Assembly (NCBI GenBank): GCA_903933475.1
Contig: CAIZKE010000045.1
Span: 1 to 13,113, forward strand
DNA: 13,113 bases
Source: an uncultured Alphaproteobacteria bacterium
GTDB taxonomy: Bacteria > Pseudomonadota > Alphaproteobacteria > Caulobacterales > Caulobacteraceae
Direction of reading: 5' to 3'
In this document: piece by piece, positions 1 to 7,218 of the stretch
Position numbering within the stretch: position 1 is the stretch's first letter
Layout of the letters: each line of letters starts with the position of its first letter
The notes under the pieces: model-generated
Told to the model about the DNA's origin: nothing
Databases searched by the model: none
What the model saw: the letters and a program-made list of their open reading frames with translations, nothing else
Position numbers and translations under genes: made by a program

Positions 1-209
1 CGGAGGCCGCACTGACCCGTGATGAAGGAGGCACGGCCGGCGGTGCAGCTTTGCTCCGCGTAGTAGTCCGTGAAGAGCATTCCCTCTTCGGCAACCCGGT
101 CGATGTTCGGGGTGCGATACCCCATCATCCCCTTGGTGAAGATCGAAAGGTTGGACTGACCGATGTCGTCCCCCCACATGATCAGGATGTTTGGCTTGCC
201 CTTGGGCAT
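1..209 (-). CDS. Type I sulfatase (arylsulfatase-like), 5' part only, cut by the window edge
   Basis: Reading leftward from the ATG at 209-207 gives an open frame of 69 codons that runs off the window. It starts MPKGKPNILIMWGDDIG, the usual beta-strand opening of alkaline-phosphatase-superfamily sulfatases, with the metal-binding Asp pair at residues 14-15. TPNIDRVAEEGMLFTDYY follows at 33-50, and then the core motif SCTAGRASFITGQ at 54-66. Cys55 is the residue that would be oxidised to formylglycine, and Arg59 is the conserved partner; the motif reads C-T-A-G-R rather than the textbook C-x-P-x-R. Members hydrolyse sulfate esters, but the substrate cannot be told from this fragment. A ribosome binding site (GGAGAGGA) lies just upstream of the ATG. 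There is no signal peptide, so the enzyme is probably cytoplasmic. The gene lies 123 bp downstream of a LysR-type regulator on the same strand, which may control it. Family assignment is confident; the rest of the gene is outside the window. Confidence 0.88.
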   Translation of the reverse strand, partial: MPKGKPNILIMWGDDIGQSNLSIFTKGMMGYRTPNIDRVAEEGMLFTDYYAEQSCTAGRASFITGQCGL

Positions 210-252
210 GGCGTTCCTCTCCGCTCTCAGGAGGCCGCAATCGACCTCCATC

Positions 253-277
253 GTGAACCGGTATCCGGTGAATTCAC
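253..277. promoter_or_regulatory. Paired palindromes in the sulfatase leader, candidate operator
   Basis: ACCGG-TAT-CCGGT (257-269) is an inverted repeat with a 3-bp centre. It overlaps the perfect 10-bp palindrome GTGAATTCAC (268-277). GTGAA also occurs directly at 253-257 and 268-272, 15 bp apart. The cluster lies about 45-70 bp upstream of the sulfatase ATG and downstream of the LysR gene, where an operator could sit. It has no good T-N11-A LysR box, so the binding protein is unknown and the call is tentative. Confidence 0.25.
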
Positions 278-332
278 GCTAAAATGACGCGCTGCGCCGG
301 AATAGCTGCAGCTTGCGACTACCGGCATAACC

Positions 333-1274
333 CTAGGCTTGATCAAACCGGCGGTTTCCGGGCTCGCCGATGAGCTGAAGGGCGAGCCCCATGATCCGCT
401 GGGCGGACCCGGAAAGGGGCCGGCTCGCGGGCTGGACGGAATGGGCGCTGTGCACGAAGTCAAAACCGCTGACGGGGATTCGAACCACATCGAAGAAGCG
501 CTGGAGACGCCTCACCAAGCTCGGAGATACCAGACTATAGACATCGGCCCGCTCAAGCAGTTCGCCGATCTGGTAGAAATCGGACCCGACAAGCGCAGGC
601 TTCAGTGTCCCGCCGGTGATTGTTTCCAGCCAGCGGACAAGAGTAGGATAGACCTTAGGCATGGCGATCCGGTAATCGAGCAGGTCTGCAGGCGTGACCT
701 CGGCCTTGGTCACAAGCGGATGCCGCCGGCCGACCAACACCACCGGACGGGTCCTCAGGATCTCCTTCGTCAGGAACTCCCCACCCACACGCTGGGGCTC
801 GACGTGAAAAAAGCCAAAATCCAGGTGCCCCGACCTCAACCTTTCCAGAAGCGACCCCGTATCTTCTACGACGAGGCCCAAAGCGATGCCGGGATGAAGC
901 CGGTGGGTCTCGGCAAGCAGGTCTGTTGCGAGCTCGACGGCGACAACGGCTCCCAGCCCGACTGTCACCTGACCCGAGTGACCACGCGTGGTCTCGTCGA
1001 TGTCGCGCTCGATTGCAGCCAGGTCGAGAAGGACCTGCCGGCCACGCTCGACGAGAAGCTGTCCGGCCTGGGTCAGCTTGACCCCTGCGGTGGACCGCTC
1101 GAAGAGGACGACGCCGAGCCGGTCTTCGATCAGCCTGAGGTTCTTGCTGAGGCCGGGCTGAGTGAGGCCGAGGACCTCCGCCGCCTGGCGAATGCTGCCC
1201 CTGTTGGCGACGGCCATGACCTGGCGGATGTCCCGTGACCCGAGCAGCGGCGCCCGGTCAGTCTGAGTTGTCAT
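333..1274 (-). CDS. LysR-family transcriptional regulator
   Basis: 313 residues, the normal length for a LysR-type regulator. The N-terminal winged helix-turn-helix covers about residues 15-75: SIRQAAEVLGLTQPGLSKNL (27-46) is the HTH and recognition helix, followed by the typical IEDRLGVVLFERSTAGVKLT. A linker helix follows, then a periplasmic-binding-like effector domain (about 95-300) that starts GQVTVGLG. The effector is unknown. The ATG at 1274 is preceded by GGAGAGGAG at a workable distance. The gene is read toward the partial sulfatase gene, 123 bp away, so sulfatase control is plausible but unproven; LysR proteins more often control a divergent neighbour, and here the divergent neighbour is a tRNA. 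By eye its GC content is slightly lower than that of the genes to its right. A long open frame on the opposite strand (339-1238) is treated as a shadow. Family is certain, regulon unknown. Confidence 0.93.
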   Translation of the reverse strand: MTTQTDRAPLLGSRDIRQVMAVANRGSIRQAAEVLGLTQPGLSKNLRLIEDRLGVVLFERSTAGVKLTQAGQLLVERGRQVLLDLAAIERDIDETTRGHSGQVTVGLGAVVAVELATDLLAETHRLHPGIALGLVVEDTGSLLERLRSGHLDFGFFHVEPQRVGGEFLTKEILRTRPVVLVGRRHPLVTKAEVTPADLLDYRIAMPKVYPTLVRWLETITGGTLKPALVGSDFYQIGELLERADVYSLVSPSLVRRLQRFFDVVRIPVSGFDFVHSAHSVQPASRPLSGSAQRIMGLALQLIGEPGNRRFDQA

Positions 1275-1375
1275 CCCTGGCTCCTCTCCGAGGGGGCCCT
1301 AGCTCGCACCCTGAACGCAGACTACACACTACCGCCAGAGGTTGAACCCGGCTTCTTCTCCCCAGCCCAACCCGC

Positions 1376-1404
1376 TTGTGCGGCGATCATCGGCAGCCTA
1401 GGAC
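1376..1404 (+). promoter_or_regulatory. Candidate promoter for tRNA-Leu
   Basis: TTGTGCG (1376-1382) and CCTAGGAC (1397-1404) are 14 bp apart. They resemble the Caulobacter housekeeping promoter (TTGACGS, 10-14 bp, GCTANAWC) with several mismatches in each half. A start site just after 1404 would lie a few bases before the mature tRNA end at 1417. Position supports it; sequence match is only fair. Confidence 0.33.
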
Positions 1405-1416
1405 GACCGCTTCGTC

Positions 1417-1501
1417 GCCCTCCTGGCGGAATTGGTAGACGCGCGGGATTTAGGTTCCCGTGTCGAAAGGCGTGCCGGTTCGAGTCCGGCGGAGGGCACC
1501 A
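1417..1501 (+). tRNA. tRNA-Leu (anticodon UAG)
   Basis: A full class II cloverleaf can be drawn. The acceptor stem is GCCCTCC paired with GGAGGGC. The D-arm contains AATTGGTAGA. The anticodon stem CGGGA/TCCCG (1444-1448, 1456-1460) closes the loop TTTAGGT, which gives anticodon TAG at 1451-1453. A long variable arm (about 1461-1473) is typical of leucine tRNA. The T-arm is GCCGG-TTCGAGT-CCGGC. The 3' CCA is encoded at 1499-1501. The tRNA would read CUN leucine codons. It is convergent with nnr, whose stop codon lies 16 bp beyond its 3' end. No T-rich terminator is visible in that gap. Confidence 0.98.
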
Positions 1502-1517
1502 TGACCTCGCAAACGGA

Positions 1518-2966
1518 TCAGTTCCGGGCGTAGAGGTTGGACAGGACCTCGGGCACGAGCCCCGGCAGGTCTTCTGAGACAAGGCCGGGGCCAAACCGCT
1601 CCGCAGCTTCGGCATGGATCCACGCCCCGGCACAGGCGGCGTCGAAGCCGGAGGCCCCTTGGGCGAGAAGCCCACCGATCAGGCCCGCGAGGACATCGCC
1701 GGAGCCGGCGGTCGCCAACCAGGGTGGTGCGTTGAGATTGATGGCCGCCCGGCCATCCGGATGGGCGACCACTGTGTCGGCACCTTTCAGCACCACCACG
1801 GCACCGGCTTTCAGAGCTGCCTCCCGAGCCGCGTCGATCCGCGTTGGTGCGCGGGTGAGCTTGCCGGGGAACAGGCGTTCGAACTCACCTTCGTGGGGGG
1901 TCAAGACGTCGTCGACATCAAGGAGGGCGAAGAGGTCCCCGGGCGACTGCCGGAAGACAGTGATAGCGTCGGCGTCGATGACGAGGGCGGCACCTGTCCT
2001 TCCCAGGGCGAAGACTTTTTCCCGGGTTCCGTCTTCAATCCCCGCAGCGGGCCCGATGATGACTGCATCCATGGCGGAACAGGCGTCCTCCAGCTCGTCA
2101 GCCGTATCCGCGGCGACCAGCATGACCGCCTCAAGGTGGGCGGCATTCACGGCCAGAGCGTCGCGCGGAGACGCCAGGGTCACGACGCCTGCGCCGACGC
2201 GAAGTCCGGCGCGGGCGGCCAGGCGCGCGGCGCCCGTCCGCCAGGGCCCGCCGCTGACCACCGCAAGCCGCCCCCGGCTGTGCTTGTGCCCAGACGTCGA
2301 GGGCCAGGGAAAGCGCTCCAGCCAGAGGTCGGGATCATTCTCGAAGAGGTCGGAGGTCAGCGCTCCAAGGCCGATGTCCGCCACCACGATCTCGCCGCAC
2401 AGTTCCCGGCCAGGAAAGAGGACGTGCACCGGCTTGCGGACCTGGAAGGTGACTGTGAGTTCGGCAGACGCCGCGAAGCCGCCGACGGGCCGCCCGGTGT
2501 CGCCGGACAGGCCACTGGGAAGGTCGACGGCCACGGTTTGCGCGCCTGAGGTCTTCAGGGCCTCCAGCCGACGCAGAATCCCAGAGTCCAGGGGGCGGTT
2601 GAGACCGGCGCCGAACAGGGCGTCGATCAACAGCCCCTCGCCGCCTCCGTCCCCCCAGGCGGCGACTGTCCCGGTCCAGGCGGCCCGGGCTGCGCGTGCG
2701 GCAGGCGAGGCTGGGGGTGCCAGCGCCTCTATCACGACGGGCCAGCCCTTGCGGGCAAGTTCAGCGGCGGCGACATAGCCATCTCCGCCGTTGTCCCCGG
2801 GTCCACACAGGACCCGCACGGGCTGGGGTGGGAATCGGGCTTCCACCGCCCGGGCAACGGCCCGACCGGCCCTCTGCATCAATCCCTCGAGCGTCTCGCC
2901 GCGTCTCACGGCGGCGCGGTCTGCATAGGCCAACTCGGCGACGCTGAGGATGGGCCGGGCGGGCAT
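1518..2966 (-). CDS. nnr: Bifunctional NAD(P)H-hydrate epimerase / ADP-dependent NAD(P)H-hydrate dehydratase
   Basis: 482 residues, the expected size for the fused metabolite-repair enzyme. The N-terminal YjeF_N domain (about 1-215) interconverts R and S epimers of hydrated NAD(P)H. It shows GPGDNGGDGYVAA (55-67) and VDLPSGLSGDTG (147-158). The C-terminal ribokinase-like domain (about 225-482) dehydrates S-NAD(P)HX using ADP. It shows GHKHSRGR (226-233), DADA (331-334), LTPHEGEFERL (355-365) and the nucleotide/catalytic loop GSGDVLAG (421-428). No signal peptide or membrane segment is seen, so it should be cytosolic. The start is the ATG at 2966, two bases after the stop of the phosphatase gene, so translational coupling is likely. 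The frame stays open upstream to 3221, but that part overlaps the phosphatase and looks like arginine/proline-rich shadow sequence. It is the last gene of a three-gene minus-strand operon. Confidence 0.95.
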   Translation of the reverse strand: MPARPILSVAELAYADRAAVRRGETLEGLMQRAGRAVARAVEARFPPQPVRVLCGPGDNGGDGYVAAAELARKGWPVVIEALAPPASPAARAARAAWTGTVAAWGDGGGEGLLIDALFGAGLNRPLDSGILRRLEALKTSGAQTVAVDLPSGLSGDTGRPVGGFAASAELTVTFQVRKPVHVLFPGRELCGEIVVADIGLGALTSDLFENDPDLWLERFPWPSTSGHKHSRGRLAVVSGGPWRTGAARLAARAGLRVGAGVVTLASPRDALAVNAAHLEAVMLVAADTADELEDACSAMDAVIIGPAAGIEDGTREKVFALGRTGAALVIDADAITVFRQSPGDLFALLDVDDVLTPHEGEFERLFPGKLTRAPTRIDAAREAALKAGAVVVLKGADTVVAHPDGRAAINLNAPPWLATAGSGDVLAGLIGGLLAQGASGFDAACAGAWIHAEAAERFGPGLVSEDLPGLVPEVLSNLYARN

Positions 2967-2968
2967 GG

Positions 2969-3538
2969 CTATAGGACGCCCGTGGACGCCTCGCGCCCAC
3001 GCGAGACCAGGGACAGCGTGCGGCCATCCGACGCAAGGGTGGTGATGGAGGCGTGGTCGGGCCGGAAGACCAGGACCCGGTCCTCGCCCTCCAGGACCGA
3101 CATCACCGCGTTGATCGCCACATAGTGGCTGAATACGGCCGTCCCACCCCGGACCCGCAGGGAGTCGGCAGCCCTGCGCCGCCACTGCTCGTAGTCCAGG
3201 TCCCCGCGAATGTCTGACCATCGACCCTGGAAGGCCTCGCGCAGCCAGCCGGGGCGATCCTCGGCGGAAAGGGCCGAGGGGGTCGGGATCTCACCAACAC
3301 CGGGATCGATCTCGATCTCGACTCCGAGGGCCTCCGCAGTCGGAGCGGCCGTCTCCCGGCAGCGGCGCAGGGGCGAGCTGACCACCCGGGACGGGCGCTG
3401 GTCTTCGGGCAGGGACAACAGGTAATCGCGGGCCGCTTCGGCCTGGGCACGGCCAGTATCGTCGAGGCCGGGGTCGTCGTCAGCCTCCCCCCAGACGGCG
3501 GCGGGCTTTCCGTGGCGGATCAGGAAGAGGGTCTGCAT
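2969..3538 (-). CDS. Histidine phosphatase family protein (phosphoglycerate mutase-like)
   Basis: 189 residues, the size of a small single-domain histidine phosphatase. The protein opens MQTLFLIRHGKP, where His9 of the RHG motif is the phosphate acceptor. The second phosphate-pocket segment SSPLRRCRET (54-63) supplies conserved arginines. The general-acid region is probably EIPTP (83-87). The second catalytic histidine is His138 in AVFSHYVAIN. The family covers SixA-like protein phosphatases, phosphoglycerate mutases, alpha-ribazole phosphatases and broad-range enzymes, so the substrate is open. The start ATG at 3538 lies 3 bp after the stop of the thiolase-like gene, and the stop lies 2 bp before nnr. 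No strong ribosome binding site is visible, which fits coupled translation. A frame in the other phase (3103-3450) is a shadow. Confidence 0.9.
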   Translation of the reverse strand: MQTLFLIRHGKPAAVWGEADDDPGLDDTGRAQAEAARDYLLSLPEDQRPSRVVSSPLRRCRETAAPTAEALGVEIEIDPGVGEIPTPSALSAEDRPGWLREAFQGRWSDIRGDLDYEQWRRRAADSLRVRGGTAVFSHYVAINAVMSVLEGEDRVLVFRPDHASITTLASDGRTLSLVSRGREASTGVL

Positions 3539-3541
3539 GCT

Positions 3542-5083
3542 CTAGTCCAGGATGAAGAGGTTGCGGCGGTCGTCGTCGGAGCGCGAGACGGTTCCGGTGC
3601 GACCGACGCCCTCCTCCGCCTCGAGGGAAGCCAGGGCGGCGGTCTCGGTTCCGGGAATGATGGCGGCGAAACGCCGGTCCGCCGCGTCCCGGCCGACGAT
3701 GACGCCCATTCGGTATCCTTCCCGGTCATGAATCACGGTGTAGGTCTCCACCCTCCCCCGCCCGGATGGCCGTTCCATGACGGTCGGACGCGGCAGGGAG
3801 TCAATCCGGGCCTGCAGGACCGCGGGATCCTGCCGCTCGAAGGCGCGCGAGGGACGACGCGTTGAATAGACGCCGGTCGACTGCTTGGTGAGATACCAGC
3901 CGTTGGCGGTGCAGAGGCCGAAGGTCCCGGGACGGGCCCGAAGCCGCTGCATCATGACCACGACGCCGTGCATGGCGTAGTTGTTACCCGGTCCGCCTGC
4001 GTAGGGCAGGCCGCCGGTGACCGTGAAACCCCGGGGATCCTCCAGGGACAGGCCGAGGGACTCGGCGCCCACCTGCACGGCAGACGGGAAGCAAGAGTAG
4101 AGGTCAAAAGCGGCGACCTCGGCGACCGGGATCCCGGCCATGTCCAGCGCCTGCTCGCCGGTGAGGCGCATGGCCGGACTGGAATGAAAGTCCTGGCGTT
4201 CGATAGGGTTCCAGATGTCGTTAGCGTCAGCGCAACCATGAAGGAAGACCATCCGGTCCTCGCCCACCCCGAGCTCCCGGGCCCTTGCCAGGCTGGTGAT
4301 CAGGACGCCCGCCGACTGGTCCACGTCCATGATGGCGTTCAGGAACTTCGGATAGGGAAAGCCGATCATCCGGTTGGCGGCCGTCACCGTGACCAATTCC
4401 TCCGCCGAGCGCTCCGTGGGGAACCAGGCCTCCGGATTGCCCGCCGCCACCTGGGTGAAGGGTGCGAACAGTTCGCCCAGACGCTTCTGGTGATCCGGGA
4501 TCGAGCGGCCGTCCCGGGCGCGGAGGGCGTTCTCGAAGAGAGGGTAGATGTTGATCGGCCGGTCCATCCCGTGCGCGGCCTCATAGGCGCTGACCCCTGG
4601 ACGCCCATCGCCGATCCAATCTGGCGGCGGCAGATCCTCGGCGTCATCCCAGTCCTCGAAGCCAAGGCCCCGGGTGAGGCGCTTCACACCCGAGCCCATG
4701 AACTCGGCGCCGACCACCAGGATCTGCTGGTTTCGCCCCTCTGCGATCCGCTGGGCGGCGACATTGATGGCATACTGGGAGCTGTTCCCCCCGGTCCGGG
4801 TATAGACACTCCAGTCGGGTGAGGCGCCCAGCCGCCGGGCCAGGGTCGCAGGCGGATTTGTCGAGTGGGGCATGATGCGCCTCTCGCCCGGGGCGTCTAC
4901 GGCGAAACTTATCACCGCAAGCCCGTCGATCCCGGAAAGGACCGAGGACCCCAGACCCGCGTCCGAAGCCGCCCGTTCCGCCGCGAACTTGAGCAGGTGG
5001 GTTGGAGATGGCGAGGCTGCAGGATCACCTCGCCAGGTGAACTGCCCGCCGCCGACCAGAACCGGTGTCGTTTCGTCGCTCAC
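3542..5083 (-). CDS. Thiolase-like protein, type 1 (TLP1-like, usually named acetyl-CoA acetyltransferase)
   Basis: 513 residues. The N-terminal two thirds has a thiolase fold: VLVGGGQFTWRG at the start, SGIDGLAVISF (50-60) and ILVVGAEFMGSG (121-132). The segment where thiolases carry the nucleophilic Cys reads TRTGGNSSQYAIN (95-107), with no cysteine. The usual C-terminal Cys/His signature is represented by GGLPYAGGPGNNYAMHG and GLCTANGWY. About 100 further residues follow, matching the general description of the extra C-terminal domain of mycobacterial thiolase-like protein type 1. That protein is reported to lack normal thiolase activity, so the usual acetyltransferase label should not be trusted; CoA-ester binding is likely. 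The start is GTG at 5083, preceded by GGAGGGG four bases upstream. It is the first gene of the operon with the phosphatase and nnr, and diverges from glnB. Confidence 0.85.
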   Translation of the reverse strand: MSDETTPVLVGGGQFTWRGDPAASPSPTHLLKFAAERAASDAGLGSSVLSGIDGLAVISFAVDAPGERRIMPHSTNPPATLARRLGASPDWSVYTRTGGNSSQYAINVAAQRIAEGRNQQILVVGAEFMGSGVKRLTRGLGFEDWDDAEDLPPPDWIGDGRPGVSAYEAAHGMDRPINIYPLFENALRARDGRSIPDHQKRLGELFAPFTQVAAGNPEAWFPTERSAEELVTVTAANRMIGFPYPKFLNAIMDVDQSAGVLITSLARARELGVGEDRMVFLHGCADANDIWNPIERQDFHSSPAMRLTGEQALDMAGIPVAEVAAFDLYSCFPSAVQVGAESLGLSLEDPRGFTVTGGLPYAGGPGNNYAMHGVVVMMQRLRARPGTFGLCTANGWYLTKQSTGVYSTRRPSRAFERQDPAVLQARIDSLPRPTVMERPSGRGRVETYTVIHDREGYRMGVIVGRDAADRRFAAIIPGTETAALASLEAEEGVGRTGTVSRSDDDRRNLFILD

Positions 5084-5087
5084 CGCG

Positions 5088-5094
5088 CCCCTCC
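5088..5094 (-). promoter_or_regulatory. Ribosome binding site fixing a GTG start for the thiolase-like gene
   Basis: On the minus strand GGAGGGG is followed by four bases and then GTG (5083-5081). The nearby ATG at 5096-5094 is out of frame with the protein. The GTG start therefore has the best support, though the spacing is a little short. Confidence 0.6.
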
Positions 5095-5111
5095 ATTAGG
5101 TTGTGATGCCA

Positions 5112-5139
5112 ATCCTAGGCGCTGAAGGACGTCCCTCAA
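5112..5139 (-). promoter_or_regulatory. Candidate sigma-70-type promoter for the thiolase-like/phosphatase/nnr operon
   Basis: Read on the minus strand: TTGAGG (5139-5134), a 16-bp spacer, then TAGGAT (5117-5112). This gives 4 of 6 matches in the -10 box and a good -35 core. A start site near 5105 would leave a leader of about 22 nt before the GTG at 5083, with the ribosome binding site inside it. Position and spacing are good; there is no transcript evidence. Confidence 0.4.
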
Positions 5140-5204
5140 GGGAAATTCGGGTGGCAACAGGAAATGCACATTATTTAGGCGCTTGACGCTCGTGAAATAG
5201 GCGC
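5116..5204. repeat. Three direct copies of TAGGCGC in the divergent control region
   Basis: TAGGCGC occurs at 5116-5122, 5176-5182 and 5198-5204, all in the same orientation. The second and third copies are 22 bp apart start to start, about two helical turns, which would put them on the same DNA face. The first copy overlaps the candidate -10 box and spacer of the minus-strand promoter. One further copy was noticed in the window, at about 4584 inside the thiolase-like gene. The clustering suggests binding sites for one regulator, identity unknown. Confidence 0.4.
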
Positions 5205-5297
5205 CCATCCACAAATCCAACTCTGGCCATGGCTCGGGTTCGCACCAAAGCTTGTCGCCGGCCGCAGGCTGGGTCACGTCGAGCCGGATACGCCGGG

Positions 5298-5315
5298 CTC
5301 CCGTCCCGGTGGGAG
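5298..5315 (+). promoter_or_regulatory. glnB: Hairpin overlapping the glnB ribosome binding site
   Basis: CTCCC (5298-5302) can pair with GGGAG (5311-5315) around an 8-base loop, with possible G-U extensions at both ends. GGGAG is also the only Shine-Dalgarno-like sequence before the glnB ATG at 5323, with a 7-base spacer. Folding would hide the ribosome binding site. The stem is short, so regulation by it is a suggestion only. Confidence 0.33.
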
Positions 5316-5322
5316 TTGGCAG

Positions 5323-5661
5323 ATGAAAAAGATCGAAGCGGTCATCAAGCCCTTCAAGCTCGATGAGGTGAAGGAAGCCCTTCAGGCGATGGGCGTCCAG
5401 GGCATGACCGTGATTGAAGCCAAGGGCTATGGACGCCAGAAGGGGCACACTGAGCTCTACCGTGGTGCCGAGTACGTCGTGGACTTCCTGCCCAAGATCA
5501 AGGTTGAGGTGGTGATCGCTGACGACCAGCTCGAGGCCGCGCTGGAGGCCATCGTCGGCGCCGCCCGGACAGGGCGGATCGGCGACGGAAAGATTTTTGT
5601 TTCCGAGGTGCTGGATGTCCTGCGCATCCGCACTGGCGAGACGGGAGAGGCCGCCGTCTAG
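5323..5661 (+). CDS. glnB: Nitrogen regulatory protein PII
   Basis: 112 residues, the canonical PII length. PII is a trimeric cytosolic signal protein that senses 2-oxoglutarate and ATP/ADP and, in its uridylylated or free form, adjusts glutamine synthetase adenylylation and NtrB/NtrC activity. It opens MKKIEAVIKPFKLDEVKEAL. The T-loop holds KGHTELYRGAEY (40-51), with Tyr51 as the uridylylation site. The B-loop GAARTGRIGDGKIFV follows in the C-terminal half. The adjacent glnA argues for GlnB rather than GlnK, which usually pairs with amtB. The glnA start is only 39 bp downstream with no terminator between, so the two form an operon. The 239 bp upstream is shared with the divergent thiolase-like operon. 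It includes TTGACGC at 5183-5189 and a TGGCA...TGCA pair at 5152-5168, but no clean sigma-54 site. Confidence 0.98.
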   Translation: MKKIEAVIKPFKLDEVKEALQAMGVQGMTVIEAKGYGRQKGHTELYRGAEYVVDFLPKIKVEVVIADDQLEAALEAIVGAARTGRIGDGKIFVSEVLDVLRIRTGETGEAAV

Positions 5662-5700
5662 ACGGCGAGGGATTCAGATTTAATCGAGAAGGGGAACATC

Positions 5701-7110
<1,410 letters not shown>

Positions 7111-7136
7111 TCGCGCCCTCCCCGAGATGAGCGCCT

Positions 7137-7170
7137 GAAGGCCGCCGGTCACCTGGCGGCCTTCTTGATT
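7137..7170 (+). terminator. Rho-independent-type terminator after glnA
   Basis: A perfect 10-bp stem, GAAGGCCGCC (7137-7146) with GGCGGCCTTC (7155-7164), closes an 8-base loop. TTGATT follows, a short and imperfect T-rich tail. It begins 26 bp after the glnA stop and separates glnBA from parE. Confidence 0.8.
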
Positions 7171-7218
7171 CTGGACCTCGTGAGGCGGAGCCGCGCCGAA
7201 TCGCGCCATTGAACGCAA

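Noticed and set aside
339..1238. 299-codon plus-strand open frame opposite the LysR gene
   Set aside because: It mirrors the LysR coding frame, has no recognisable domain and no ribosome binding site; the minus strand encodes an unmistakable LysR protein.
1275..1501. Genomic island boundary at tRNA-Leu
   Set aside because: The LysR/sulfatase side lies 5' of the tRNA, whereas integration normally uses the 3' end. No duplicated tRNA end, integrase or mobile gene is present.
2967..3221. 85-codon upstream extension of nnr
   Set aside because: It overlaps the histidine phosphatase gene in another frame and has shadow-like composition; the ATG at 2966 starts where the family starts.
5080..5448. 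122-codon minus-strand frame covering the glnB upstream region and the start of glnB
   Set aside because: It overlaps glnB antisense and the start of the thiolase-like gene. The part between the genes is lower in GC than coding DNA here and contains promoter-like elements and repeats, so it reads as a control region.
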